Assembly: GCF_024756275.1 (NCBI RefSeq)
Contig: NZ_JANUGQ010000014.1
Location: forward strand, 124,001 to 188,000
DNA from: Streptomyces pyxinae
GTDB taxonomy: Bacteria > Actinomycetota > Actinomycetes > Streptomycetales > Streptomycetaceae
Direction: 5' to 3'
Length of the DNA stretch: 64,000 nt
Positions 1 to 8,395 of the stretch are shown here, piece after piece (the stretch's first letter is position 1; every line of letters starts with the position of its first letter). The notes beneath the pieces are model-generated. The model worked only from the letters and a program-made list of their open reading frames with translations. It had not been told where the DNA came from and made no database searches. Both the position numbers and the translations under genes were made by a program.

Positions 1-113
1 TGCCGGGCCGCGTCGGCCTGCCGCCGTCCCGCGCTCCGGGTGAACCAGCCGGTCACCGCGCCGCCCCCGACCGCCGCCAGCGCGGCCATCAGCGCCGCCC
101 CCCATTCGCCCAT
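1..113 (-). CDS. Hypothetical membrane protein, N-terminal fragment (runs off the window)
   Basis: The minus strand opens with ATG at 113 behind a GAGGA-like ribosome binding site and stays open to the window edge. The visible 37 residues start MGEWGAALMAALAAVGGGAV and form one hydrophobic Ala/Gly-rich helix followed by a basic stretch (residues RSAGRRQ), so the product probably sits in the membrane with the remainder in the cytoplasm. The C-terminal part lies outside the window, so the family cannot be named. It is divergent from the gene at 402. The reading frame and start are plausible but the short length limits certainty. Confidence 0.5.
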   Translation of the reverse strand, partial: MGEWGAALMAALAAVGGGAVTGWFTRSAGRRQADAAR

Positions 114-296
114 GGTCCACGATCCTCACACAGGGGCGGCCGGCGCGTGGCCGGCTTGTCGCAAGTCGGCGAAGATCGGGGACGACGGCAGCCGGGTACG
201 ATCGGGGGCATGCCGCCGGAAGACGCCCCCACACCGCCGCTGAACTGCGAAAACGGCACTTCCGACGATCCCGCGCCCGGTAGGATGGACAACCTT

Positions 297-387
297 GGCA
301 GCAGGCAGCAGGCAGCAGGCAGCAGGCAGCAGGCAGCAGGCAGCAGGCAGCAGGCAGCAGGCAGCAGGCAGCAGGCAGCAGGCAGCA
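297..387. repeat. Tandem 7-bp repeat, 13 perfect copies
   Basis: The unit GGCAGCA is repeated 13 times without a mismatch, followed by a partial copy (GGCAG). It ends 14 bases before the GTG start at 402. Because 7 is not a multiple of 3, gain or loss of a unit shifts any reading frame that enters from upstream (ATG 210 or ATG 285), while GTG 402 lies beyond the array. Confidence 0.95.
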
Positions 388-401
388 GGCAGGGGCAGCG
401 A

Positions 402-2039
402 GTGTGGTCCGTGTTGTTCGCGATCCGGTCGGCCGCCGCGCTCTACCGGCTCCTCGACGTACTGCCGGTCTTCGCGGGTGACTCCCGGATCGAGCGGCTG
501 TTCACCCTCGTCCCCGGCTCCGACTTCGACGTGGACGCGCTGGACGTCCTGGCCCGGGCCGAGGCGCGCGTCATCGGCTGGGAGGACGCGGTCCGGCGGC
601 CGTTCGACCTGATTCTGGCCGCCAGCCCCAAGGGCGGTCTCGACCGGCTGAGCGGCCCGCTGGTGCTGCTGCCGCACGGGGCCGGTTTCAACAAGTCGCT
701 GCCCGGCGAGGGTTCGCCCGGGCTGCCGTCCGGTCTCGACCCCGCGTTCCTGCTGCGGGCCGGCCGGGCGCTGCCCACCGTCCACGCGCTGGCGCACCCG
801 AGCCAGCTCGACCGGCTGGCGGCGGCGTCCGCACCCGCCGCCGCCCGGGCCACCGTGGTCGGGGACCCCACCCTGGAACGGATGCTCCAGTCGGCGGCGC
901 ACCGGGACGCCTACCGGACGGCGCTCGGCACCGGTGACCGGACCCTGGTCGTCCTCGCGTCCACCTGGGGGCCGCACTCGCTGCTGAGCCGCCGTCCGGG
1001 GCTCGCCGCGGAACTGGCGGCCCGGCTTCCGATGGACGGCTACCAACTCGCCCTGGTCGTCCACCCGAACGAGTACAGCCGGCTGGGCGCCTTCGATCTC
1101 CGGGAGCGGCTGGAACCGGCACTGGCGGCCGGGCTGGTGCTGGCCCGGCCGTTCGAGGAGTGGGCGGCGGTCCTGGTGGCGGCGGACGTGGTGGTCTGCG
1201 ACCACGGCTCGACCGGCCTGTACTACGCGGCGGCCGGTACCGGCCCGGTGCTGGTGGCCTGCGAGGGCGGGGGCGAACTGATCGAGGGCTCCCCGATGGC
1301 CGCGCTGCTGGCGGCGGCGCCCCGGCTGGCCGGCCGGGAGAGCATCGACGCGGCGCTCCGGGGCCGCCGGCCGCCCGGGATCGGGGCGGCGGCCCGGGCG
1401 GCCTTCGCCGGACAGGGGCGGGTGCTCGACCTGTTGCGGGACGGCCTCTACGAACAGCTCGGGCTGGAACCGGTCTCCCGGGCCCCGGTGACGGCCCGGG
1501 CGCTCCCGGTGCCGTCGGCCCGGCCCCGCCGCCCCGCGGCGCTCGCGGTCCGCGCGGAGGTGGCGGACGGCGAGGCACGGGTGGAGCGGCTGCCCGTCCA
1601 CACCGATCTGCCGGTGCGCTTCCGCTGCGCCGAGCACGGGGTGGCGGCGGAGCACCAGGTGCGGAGCGCGGACCTGCTGCACCGGCGGGCCGGGTGCCCG
1701 CCCGCCGGCGGGCCGCACCGGGCGGCCTGGACCGCCGCCGCCTGGACGGCGCACGTACTGGAGGAGTACCCGGGCTGCCGTACCGCCGGAGTGGTGCTGT
1801 CGCCGGAGCTGTGCCTGGTACGGGTACGGGGCGGGGACCCGCTCGCGGTCCGGGTGCGGGCGGCCTCGGAGGGCGGCCGGGTGGTGCGCCCCGACCCGGT
1901 GGCGGTGCTCTGCGGGGTGCACGCCTTCCTGGCCGGAGGCCGGGCGCCCGAGGAGCTGACCGGCTGCCGGATCGGCGGCCGCCGGTATCCGGTGCGGCTG
2001 GCCGGGGCGGGCCCGGAGGTGGCCGGCCGGGAGGTGTGA
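402..2039 (+). CDS. CDP-glycerol glycerophosphotransferase-like protein
   Basis: This 545-residue protein looks like a cytoplasmic glycosyltransferase-fold (GT-B) enzyme. The middle contains a PHGAGFNK segment and, near residue 270, a VCDHGSTGLYYAA segment resembling the nucleotide-binding C-terminal part of CDP-glycerol glycerophosphotransferases of cell-wall teichoic acid synthesis. No signal peptide or membrane helix is evident. I chose GTG 402 because AGGGG sits 6 bases upstream and the hydrophobic N-terminus begins there. The same frame is open further upstream, through ATG 285 and ATG 210; each of these starts would include the 7-bp repeat array as coding sequence (repeating RQQAAGS). 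TACGAT (197-202) and TAGGAT (281-286) are possible -10 elements. The substrate is inference; the family match is by motif only. Confidence 0.65.
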   Translation: MWSVLFAIRSAAALYRLLDVLPVFAGDSRIERLFTLVPGSDFDVDALDVLARAEARVIGWEDAVRRPFDLILAASPKGGLDRLSGPLVLLPHGAGFNKSLPGEGSPGLPSGLDPAFLLRAGRALPTVHALAHPSQLDRLAAASAPAAARATVVGDPTLERMLQSAAHRDAYRTALGTGDRTLVVLASTWGPHSLLSRRPGLAAELAARLPMDGYQLALVVHPNEYSRLGAFDLRERLEPALAAGLVLARPFEEWAAVLVAADVVVCDHGSTGLYYAAAGTGPVLVACEGGGELIEGSPMAALLAAAPRLAGRESIDAALRGRRPPGIGAAARAAFAGQGRVLDLLRDGLYEQLGLEPVSRAPVTARALPVPSARPRRPAALAVRAEVADGEARVERLPVHTDLPVRFRCAEHGVAAEHQVRSADLLHRRAGCPPAGGPHRAAWTAAAWTAHVLEEYPGCRTAGVVLSPELCLVRVRGGDPLAVRVRAASEGGRVVRPDPVAVLCGVHAFLAGGRAPEELTGCRIGGRRYPVRLAGAGPEVAGREV

Positions 2040-2050
2040 GGGACCCCCGG

Positions 2051-2072
2051 CGGACCGTACCGTGCCGGTCCG
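2051..2072. terminator. Short hairpin between convergent genes
   Basis: A 7-bp inverted repeat (CGGACCG/CGGTCCG) with an 8-base loop fills most of the 39-bp gap between the stop at 2039 and the convergent stop at 2079. It may terminate both transcripts. There is no T-run, as is usual in this GC range. Confidence 0.35.
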
Positions 2073-2078
2073 GCAGTG

Positions 2079-4073
2079 CTACGCGAGCCCGCCGTTCCGT
2101 TCGCGCACCGCGCGGGCCAGCTCCCGGTAGCGCTCGGCGCCGGCCGGGTCGCCGCCCTCCTCGGCGTACCCGGCCAGGGCGATCAGCACCCGCTCCTCCT
2201 CCCGGCCGGCGCGCCGCGCCCGGGCGCGGTCCAGGGCGGCCAGGTAGTGGGCGCCGGCCTCCTCCCGGTGGCCGCGCCGGGCCTCCACCCCGGCCAGGGC
2301 GTACTGGATGCGGCCGGTCAGCCGGCCGCGCCGGTCGGCGGCGGCCGACGCGTACGCCTCCGTCAGCAGCGCGGCGGCCCGCTCCAGATCGCCGAGCCGG
2401 GCGGCCACCTCGCCCCAGCGGTAGGTCTGCACCAGGACGCCGTAGGCGTTCTCCAGCGCCAGATGGATGGCACGGGAGCTCTGGAAGCACTGCGCGGCCC
2501 GGGCCCACTCCGCGTGCGCCCCGGCGGGGTCCTCGGCCACCGTGGCCGCCGCCCGGGCCGACAGCAGCATGCCGCGGAACTCGGTGACCGAGGCGCCCAG
2601 CTTGCGGTGCGGGGGCGTGGCGTCGAGCAGCGGCAGGGTGCTCTCCGCCCGGTCGAGGAGGCGGGCGGCACCGGCCAGGTCGCCGGACTCCCAGGCGCTC
2701 CGGGCGGCCTGGCAGCACATCCGGACCGCCCCGGCCGAGTCACCGGCCCGGAGCGCGGCGGCCAGCCCGGTGGTGTAGAGCTCCTCGGTGAGCCGGGGGT
2801 GCGGGAAGTCCAGGTGATGCGTCCAGAGCGGCTCGCACAGCGACCAGGCCAGGGTGTCGAGCCCCCGGGCGTGGGCGGCGCGCACACAGCCGTGCAGGGC
2901 CGGAGCCGCCTCCTCCAGCCACTCCCGGGCGCCGTCCTCACCGGTGAACTCCGCGTCCGGGGTGCCCGGGAGCGCGGCCGCCCGCGGGGCCAGGACCAGC
3001 CGGGCACCCGCCACCAGCAGATCGGCCCGCTGCGCCTGCCGCAGGTACCAGTGCGCCAGCCGGTCGAACGCCTCGGCCGCCTCGCGCGGGTCGCCGGTGC
3101 GGTCGGCCCAGCGGCGGGCGTGGGCCCGCAGCAGTTCGGGCAGCCGCAGCCACTCGCCGGTGACCGACAGCAGCCCCGCCGCCTCCAGTTCGTCCACCGC
3201 GTCGTCGGTCGCCTCCGGGCCCCGGCCCAGCAGGGCGACGGCGGAGGCGACCGGGACGGCCGGGGCCGGGTGGACGGCCAGCAGCCGGTAGAGGGCGGCG
3301 GCGTCGGGACCGAGCCCGGCGCAGGCGGCGTCCCAGAGTCCCTCGACCACGGGCACGCCCCTGTCGTGGAGGTCGGCGGTCAGCTCCCGCACCAGCCGGT
3401 CGAGCGGGCGCCTGCGGTGCCGGCGGAGCCAGCCGGCGGCGACGTGCAGGGCGGCGGGCAGCCCCGAGCAGAGCCGCAGAATACGACCGGTCAGCTCGGG
3501 GTCGGCCGGCAGTCTGGGGTCGTCGGCCAGCCGCCGCAGCAGCTCCCCGGCGTGCTCGTCCGCCAGCGGGGCCAGCGGCAGTTCGACCACGGCGCCGCGC
3601 TCCAGCTCGTACAGCGGTCCCTGGCTGGTGACCAGGACCAGGCTGTCGCCGGAGGACGGCAGCAGCGGTACCACCTCGGCCGCGGTGCGGGCGTTGTCGA
3701 GGACGACGATCAGCCGCTTGCCGTGGGTCTTGCTCCAGTACTGGGTGCAGCGGTTCTTGAAGGTGCCCTCGATCCACTCGGGGGGCACGTCGAGCGCGCG
3801 CAGCAGCCGGGTGAGCACATCGCCGGTGTCCACCGCCCCGTCCCGCCGCAGATCGTCCAGGTCCGCGTAGAGGACGCCGTCGGGGTAGCGCTCGGAGACC
3901 TCCCGGACCAGCTCGAAGGCCAGCTCGGTGCGGCCGGTGCCGCCGAGCCCGCTGAGCGCCAGGCAGAGCGGCCGGGCGCGCCCGTCCCGCTCCGTCAGGG
4001 CGCGGAACGCCTTGGCCCGTTCCCCTTCCCGGTCCACGAAGTGCGCCGCCTGCGGCGGAACCTGGTACGTCAT
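2079..4073 (-). CDS. STAND/NB-ARC-type ATPase with TPR-like repeats
   Basis: This 664-residue protein resembles the ATPase-plus-repeat half of AfsR-like signal transduction regulators but lacks their N-terminal DNA-binding domain. A P-loop (SGLGGTGRTE) lies near residue 40 and a hydrophobic Walker B strand (LIVVLDNA) near 120. The C-terminal half is a series of Ala/Arg-rich helix pairs typical of tetratricopeptide repeats. Start ATG 4073 is preceded by AAGGG; the frame stays open further upstream, but that extension is Pro/Arg-rich shadow sequence. Proteins of this type act as nucleotide-controlled switches, but no partner is encoded alongside. It is cotranscribed at most with the AraC gene 246 bp upstream. 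ATPase identity is fairly secure; target unknown. Confidence 0.75.
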   Translation of the reverse strand: MTYQVPPQAAHFVDREGERAKAFRALTERDGRARPLCLALSGLGGTGRTELAFELVREVSERYPDGVLYADLDDLRRDGAVDTGDVLTRLLRALDVPPEWIEGTFKNRCTQYWSKTHGKRLIVVLDNARTAAEVVPLLPSSGDSLVLVTSQGPLYELERGAVVELPLAPLADEHAGELLRRLADDPRLPADPELTGRILRLCSGLPAALHVAAGWLRRHRRRPLDRLVRELTADLHDRGVPVVEGLWDAACAGLGPDAAALYRLLAVHPAPAVPVASAVALLGRGPEATDDAVDELEAAGLLSVTGEWLRLPELLRAHARRWADRTGDPREAAEAFDRLAHWYLRQAQRADLLVAGARLVLAPRAAALPGTPDAEFTGEDGAREWLEEAAPALHGCVRAAHARGLDTLAWSLCEPLWTHHLDFPHPRLTEELYTTGLAAALRAGDSAGAVRMCCQAARSAWESGDLAGAARLLDRAESTLPLLDATPPHRKLGASVTEFRGMLLSARAAATVAEDPAGAHAEWARAAQCFQSSRAIHLALENAYGVLVQTYRWGEVAARLGDLERAAALLTEAYASAAADRRGRLTGRIQYALAGVEARRGHREEAGAHYLAALDRARARRAGREEERVLIALAGYAEEGGDPAGAERYRELARAVRERNGGLA

Positions 4074-4319
4074 GCGCCCTTTTCCCCGTTCCCCGTCTCC
4101 TGGCCGGCCGGGCGGCGGGGAACACCCCGTCGCCCGCTCCGAGGCTGCCACTGTATGCAGTGCGGCGGGCCGGGTGGGCGGGTACCGGACACGGACCGGC
4201 GGCAAGCCCCGGAAGCAGCGGCCGGACCGGGCCCCGGGTGGACCCGGACCGGACCCGGGCAGGCCCCGGGGTCGGGGCGGTCCGGTCCGGTGTGTCCGGG
4301 GCCGAGCCCGGCCGGGACC

Positions 4320-5108
4320 TCAGCCGGCCGCCCGCTCGGCGGCGCGCCGGACATAGGCACCCGGGGTCTCGCCGAAGTAGCGGCGGAAGGCCAGGATGTA
4401 GCCGTTGGTCGAGACGAACCCGACCCGCGCGGCGACGGTGCTGACCAGCAGTCCCTGCTGGAGCAGGTCGAGGGAGTGGTTGAGGCGGAGCCGGGTGCGC
4501 CACTCCGAGAAGGGCAGCCCGGTCTCGGAGCGGAAGGCCCGGCGCAGGCTGGTCGAGCTGATGAAGAGGCTCTGGGCCCACTCCGTGGCGGTACGGGGGT
4601 CGCTGGGCCGGCGGCCGAGTTCGGTGGCGACGATCGCCGCGGTACGGCTGGTGGGCTGGGGCAGCGGCAGCGAGTCCTGGTGCCCGGCGGACAGGGTGGC
4701 GAAGACGGCCGCGTCGTCGTCGCGCTCCTCCGAGCTGCGCATCCGGGCGAGCAGCAGCCGGCGCTGGGCGACGGTGACGTTGACGACCGTGGCGTCGGTG
4801 TGCGGCAGTCGGTGCCGGTCGGCGTCGAAGCTCTCACCGACGACGATGGAGTCACTGTCGAAGCGCGCGCTGTGCGGCAGCCCCGCGGGCACCCAGAGGG
4901 CCACCGAGGGCGAGAGCCGGTACTCGTGTCCGCGCGCGGTGACCGTGATCCAGCCGAGCGGAACGAAGAGGAACTGATGGAAGTCGTGAACATGGGTGGG
5001 GTGGCCGCCGGCGGCGATGAAGTCGTCGTCGGCGACGGCCGACAGGACCGGACGGCGCCCCGTTCCTTCGGTGGTCTCGGGTCCGATCGAAACGACGCAC
5101 TCGATCAC
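4320..5108 (-). CDS. AraC-family transcriptional regulator of the iron island
   Basis: The 262-residue product has a cupin-like N-terminal sensor half (including the HVHDFHQF stretch) and a C-terminal double helix-turn-helix (about residues 160-255, with SLRRAFRSETG and GYILAFRRYFGETPGAY). I start it at GTG 5108 because GGAGG lies 5 bases upstream; that GGAGG falls inside the first codons of the longer ATG 5120 version. It is divergent from the siderophore importer operon, with an iron box between them. AraC proteins placed like this commonly activate siderophore transport genes in response to the ferric siderophore. Control of the importer is an inference from position. Confidence 0.82.
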   Translation of the reverse strand: MIECVVSIGPETTEGTGRRPVLSAVADDDFIAAGGHPTHVHDFHQFLFVPLGWITVTARGHEYRLSPSVALWVPAGLPHSARFDSDSIVVGESFDADRHRLPHTDATVVNVTVAQRRLLLARMRSSEERDDDAAVFATLSAGHQDSLPLPQPTSRTAAIVATELGRRPSDPRTATEWAQSLFISSTSLRRAFRSETGLPFSEWRTRLRLNHSLDLLQQGLLVSTVAARVGFVSTNGYILAFRRYFGETPGAYVRRAAERAAG

Positions 5109-5183
5109 GGCAACCTCCATGCGGGGTCGGGACAGCTGACCCCTCAGTGTGAACGACTCGCCCCGGCTTTGGATGACAGCGAG

Positions 5184-5202
5184 CCGAGTAAGGGTAACCT
5201 AA
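5184..5202 (+). promoter_or_regulatory. Iron box (DmdR/IdeR-type operator)
   Basis: Positions 5184-5202 match the actinobacterial iron box TTAGGTTAGGCTAACCTAA at about 14 of 19 positions, with an intact right arm (GGGTAACCTAA). It lies 39 bases before the first permease start and between divergent genes, so Fe(II)-bound DmdR/IdeR would repress the importer and possibly the AraC gene. Confidence 0.75.
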
Positions 5203-5241
5203 CCCGGCCTTCACCCCGTTTTTCGAGCCCAGGAAACACCC

Positions 5242-6288
5242 ATGTCTGATTCTTCCCCGCCCGTATCGGCGCCGCCCCCGCCGGTCCGGACCGGGTTCTC
5301 CCGAGGTACGGCGGTGAGCGTGCTGGCCGTCGCCGCGCTGGCCGCGGTGGTCGTCGCGAGCGTCGGGCTCGGCGCCCGTGACATCGCCCCGCTGGAGATT
5401 GTCCGGATCCTGGCGCACCCCGGCGGGAGCGGTTACGAGACCCATGTGCTGTGGGCGGAGCGCATACCGCGCACCCTGCTGGGCCTCGCGGTCGGCGCCG
5501 CGCTCGGCGGCTCCGGAATGATCATGCAGGGGCTGACCATGAACCCGCTGGCCGATCCGGGGGTCCTCGGTATCGAGCAGGGCGCGTCCATGTTCGTGGT
5601 GCTGGGCATCGTGTGCTTCGGGATCACCGGGGTGCGCGGCTATTTCTGGCTGGCGCTCGTCGGGGCCGCGGTCACCGCCGTACTGGTGCATCTGATCGGT
5701 CTGCGTGCCACGACGGGCAGCTCGACCATCGGACTGGTGCTGGCGGGCGTCGCGGTCGCCGCCGTGATGTCCTCGCTGATCACCCTGCTGGTGGTGCGGG
5801 ACGAGGCGGTCTACGCGCATCTGCGGTTCTGGTCGGTGGGTCAGCTGACCGGCCGCGCCGGGGTGCTGAGCCAGGCGGTGCCCTTCATGGCGGCCGGACT
5901 GCTGCTCGCCCTGCCGCTGGGCCGCACCCTCAATCTGCTGGGCCTCGGCGACGACGCGGCCCGGGGCCTGGGCGTCCGGGTGGAGCGGGCCCGGCTGGCC
6001 GCCGCAGCGGTGGCGGTGCTGCTCTGCGCGGCGGCCACCGCGGCGGTCGGCCCGGTGGCGTTCGTCGGACTGGTCGCGGCCCACTGCGCCCGGCTGCTGA
6101 CCGGCGCCGACCACCGCTGGTCGCTGCCGGTCTCCATGGCCTGCGGGGCGGTGCTGCTGCTCGCCGCCGACACGGCGGGGCGACTGGTGCTGGACCAGGG
6201 CGAGGTGCAGGTCGGGATCATGACCGCCGCCGTCGGCACGCCGTTCTTCGTGTGGCTGGCCCGACGCAGGGACCTGGTGCGGGTGTGA
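5242..6288 (+). CDS. Iron-siderophore ABC transporter permease 1 (FecCD family)
   Basis: This 348-residue integral membrane protein is a FecCD/BtuC-type permease that forms one half of the channel for ferric siderophores. It has 8-10 hydrophobic segments, the family hallmark RIPRTLLGLAVGAALGGSG (around residue 75) and the region following it (MNPLADPGVLGIEQGA). ATG 5242 follows the iron box. The downstream permease starts on its stop codon (GTGA), which indicates translational coupling and an obligate pair. Length is normal for the family. The cognate siderophore cannot be read from sequence. Confidence 0.92.
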   Translation: MSDSSPPVSAPPPPVRTGFSRGTAVSVLAVAALAAVVVASVGLGARDIAPLEIVRILAHPGGSGYETHVLWAERIPRTLLGLAVGAALGGSGMIMQGLTMNPLADPGVLGIEQGASMFVVLGIVCFGITGVRGYFWLALVGAAVTAVLVHLIGLRATTGSSTIGLVLAGVAVAAVMSSLITLLVVRDEAVYAHLRFWSVGQLTGRAGVLSQAVPFMAAGLLLALPLGRTLNLLGLGDDAARGLGVRVERARLAAAAVAVLLCAAATAAVGPVAFVGLVAAHCARLLTGADHRWSLPVSMACGAVLLLAADTAGRLVLDQGEVQVGIMTAAVGTPFFVWLARRRDLVRV

Positions 6289-7529
6289 CCGACAAGACCA
6301 TCAAGACGGATGAAGCCGACCAGGCCGACAAGGCCGATGGGGCAGGCCAGGCCGCCGAGACCGGCGGGGCCGACGCGCGCCCGGCGCCCCCGCCGTACTC
6401 GGTGTGCCCGGCTCCCGGCGACGCCGCTGCCCCCACCACCCCCGGCGGCCCCGCCACCGACCCGACGCGCGCGGAGCCGGACGCCACCGGCCCGGCGCGG
6501 GCGGAGCTGCTCGGCCGGCTCCGCCGGACGTACCGGGCCCGGTCGCGCCGGGTGACACTCACCGCCGTCGTCCTGGGGCTGCTGCTCGCCGGCCTCCTCG
6601 TCGCCTCGGTGCTGCTGGGCGGGCTGCGCCGGATCGAGCCGGGCGATGTGCTGCCCGCCGCCCTCGGGCTGCGGGACGGGGTGGCCGACTACACCATCCA
6701 CCGGATACGGGTGCCCCGCGCGCTGGCCGCGCTGCTCGCCGGCGCGCTGTTCGGCCTCTCCGGGGCGCTCTACCAGCGGGTGGTGCGCAATCCGCTGGCC
6801 ACCCCCGACATCGTGGGTATCTCGGCCGGCGCGTCGGCGGGCGCCACCACCGTGCTGGTGCTGCTGCCCGCCCTGCCGCTGGGCACCCCGCTCGCCGCGG
6901 TGGCCGGGGCCTTCCTCCTGGTGGGCGCCATCCACGCACTCAGCTGGCGGGGCGGCGTGGACACCTACCGGCTGGTGCTGGTGGGCATCGGACTGAGCGC
7001 GGTCTGTTCCGCGTACACCAACTATCTGTTCACACTGGCCGAGGAGCACACTCTCGCCGCCATGATGCGCTGGACCATCGGCAGTGTGAACGGCGCCGAC
7101 TGGGCAGGCGTCACCACGCTCGCCTGGGGACTGGCCGTCTGCGGTGCCGGTACGGCGCTGCTGAGCCGGCGGCTGGACTGCCTGGCGCTGGGCGACGAGT
7201 TCGCCACCGGGCTCGGCACCCCGGTCGGGCTCACCCGGACGACGGCGCTGCTGCTGGGCGCCGCGGGCGCCGCGCTGGCCACCAGCGTGGTGGGTCCGGT
7301 CGGCTTCGTCTCGCTGATCAGCGGACCCATCGCGGTACGGCTGGCCGGACCGAGCCGGGCGGTGGCCCTCGCCGTGCCGGTGGGCGCGGTCATCGTCCTC
7401 GGGGCGGATGTGCTGGCCCAGCACGCGCCTCTCGTCAGCCCGGTCCCGACCGGGGTCCTCACCGCGCTGCTCGGCGCGCCCTACTTCGTCTGGCTGCTGC
7501 TCCGGCGCCGGCAGGAGGCCACTCCATGA
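6285..7529 (+). CDS. Iron-siderophore ABC transporter permease 2 (FecCD family)
   Basis: A second FecCD permease of 414 residues partners the preceding one. The membrane core starts near residue 80 and carries IRVPRALAALLAGALFGLSG and NPLATPDIVGISAGAS. The start GTG 6285 overlaps the previous stop. Unusual is the first 75 residues: a hydrophilic tail with a Lys/Asp/Glu-rich start (TDEADQADKADGAG) followed by a Pro/Thr-rich linker, absent from typical FecCD proteins and presumably cytoplasmic. It could regulate assembly or be neutral. The next gene overlaps by ATGA. Confidence 0.92.
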   Translation: MTDKTIKTDEADQADKADGAGQAAETGGADARPAPPPYSVCPAPGDAAAPTTPGGPATDPTRAEPDATGPARAELLGRLRRTYRARSRRVTLTAVVLGLLLAGLLVASVLLGGLRRIEPGDVLPAALGLRDGVADYTIHRIRVPRALAALLAGALFGLSGALYQRVVRNPLATPDIVGISAGASAGATTVLVLLPALPLGTPLAAVAGAFLLVGAIHALSWRGGVDTYRLVLVGIGLSAVCSAYTNYLFTLAEEHTLAAMMRWTIGSVNGADWAGVTTLAWGLAVCGAGTALLSRRLDCLALGDEFATGLGTPVGLTRTTALLLGAAGAALATSVVGPVGFVSLISGPIAVRLAGPSRAVALAVPVGAVIVLGADVLAQHAPLVSPVPTGVLTALLGAPYFVWLLLRRRQEATP

Positions 7530-8395
7530 CCGACCCCCACTCCCCCGGGCGGCACCCGGCGCACCGGCTGGAGGCCCGGGCCGTCAGCGCCGGTTACGGC
7601 TCGTCCCTGATCATCGACGGCCTCTCCGTCGGCATCGCGGCCGGCCGGATCACCGCCCTGGTCGGTCCCAACGCCTGCGGCAAGTCGACCCTGCTGAAGT
7701 CGGTCGCCCGGCTGCTGCCGCTCGCCGCCGGCTCGGTGCTGCTGGAAGGCGCCGACATCCGCTCGCTGCCCACCCGTCAGGTGGCGCGCCGGCTGGGCAT
7801 CCTGCCGCAGTCCCCGATCGCGCCGGAGTCCATCACCGTCGGGGACCTGGTCTGGCGGGGCCGCCATCCACACCGGAGGTTCGGTCAGCGGCGCACCGCC
7901 GCCGACGAAACGGTGATCGCGGACGCGCTGCTGGCCACCGGCACCGCCGAGCTGGTGGACCGGCCGGTCGACCAGCTCTCCGGCGGCCAGCGGCAGCGGG
8001 TCTGGATCGCCGTGGCGCTCGCCCAGGACACCCCCACGCTGCTGCTCGACGAGCCCACCACCTATCTGGACGTCGCCCATCAGATAGAGGTGATGGACCT
8101 CCTCGCCGAGCTCAACGAGCAGGCGGGCAAGACGATCGTGCTGGTCTCGCACGACCTCAACCAGGCCGCGCTGTACGCCTCGGACATGATCGCCATGCGG
8201 GACGGCCGGGTGGTGTGCCAGGGTCCGCCCGAGCAGGTGCTCACCGAGGAGACCGTGGCCGAGGTCTTCGGCCTGACGTGCGTCGTCGTCCCGCATCCGT
8301 ACACCGGCCGCCCGCAGATCTTCCCGCTGGGCCGCCGCACCCTCGCCCCCACATCGTCCGCCCCCCGCACCCTCATCCCAGGAGAACCCTCATGA
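7526..8395 (+). CDS. Iron-siderophore ABC transporter ATP-binding protein
   Basis: This 289-residue cytoplasmic ATPase energises the two permeases. It shows Walker A (GPNACGKST), the ABC signature (LSGGQRQR), Walker B (TLLLDEPTTYLD) and the switch histidine (LVSHDLNQA), in the order and spacing of FepC/FecE proteins. The C-terminal region ends with a Pro/Thr-rich tail. It starts at ATG 7526 inside the stop of permease 2 and overlaps the lipoprotein start (ATGA at 8392), so the four genes form one tightly coupled operon. Confidence 0.95.
   Translation: MTDPHSPGRHPAHRLEARAVSAGYGSSLIIDGLSVGIAAGRITALVGPNACGKSTLLKSVARLLPLAAGSVLLEGADIRSLPTRQVARRLGILPQSPIAPESITVGDLVWRGRHPHRRFGQRRTAADETVIADALLATGTAELVDRPVDQLSGGQRQRVWIAVALAQDTPTLLLDEPTTYLDVAHQIEVMDLLAELNEQAGKTIVLVSHDLNQAALYASDMIAMRDGRVVCQGPPEQVLTEETVAEVFGLTCVVVPHPYTGRPQIFPLGRRTLAPTSSAPRTLIPGEPS

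Noticed and set aside
297..387. CRISPR-like or short satellite array
   Set aside because: Units are contiguous 7-mers with no spacers and no cas genes are near. The same holds for the arrays at 28541 and 33540.
126..2718. Very long minus-strand frames opposite the glycerophosphotransferase-like gene
   Set aside because: They are Arg/Pro/Gly-rich translations of the opposite strand of a GC-rich gene, with no domain and no plausible start.
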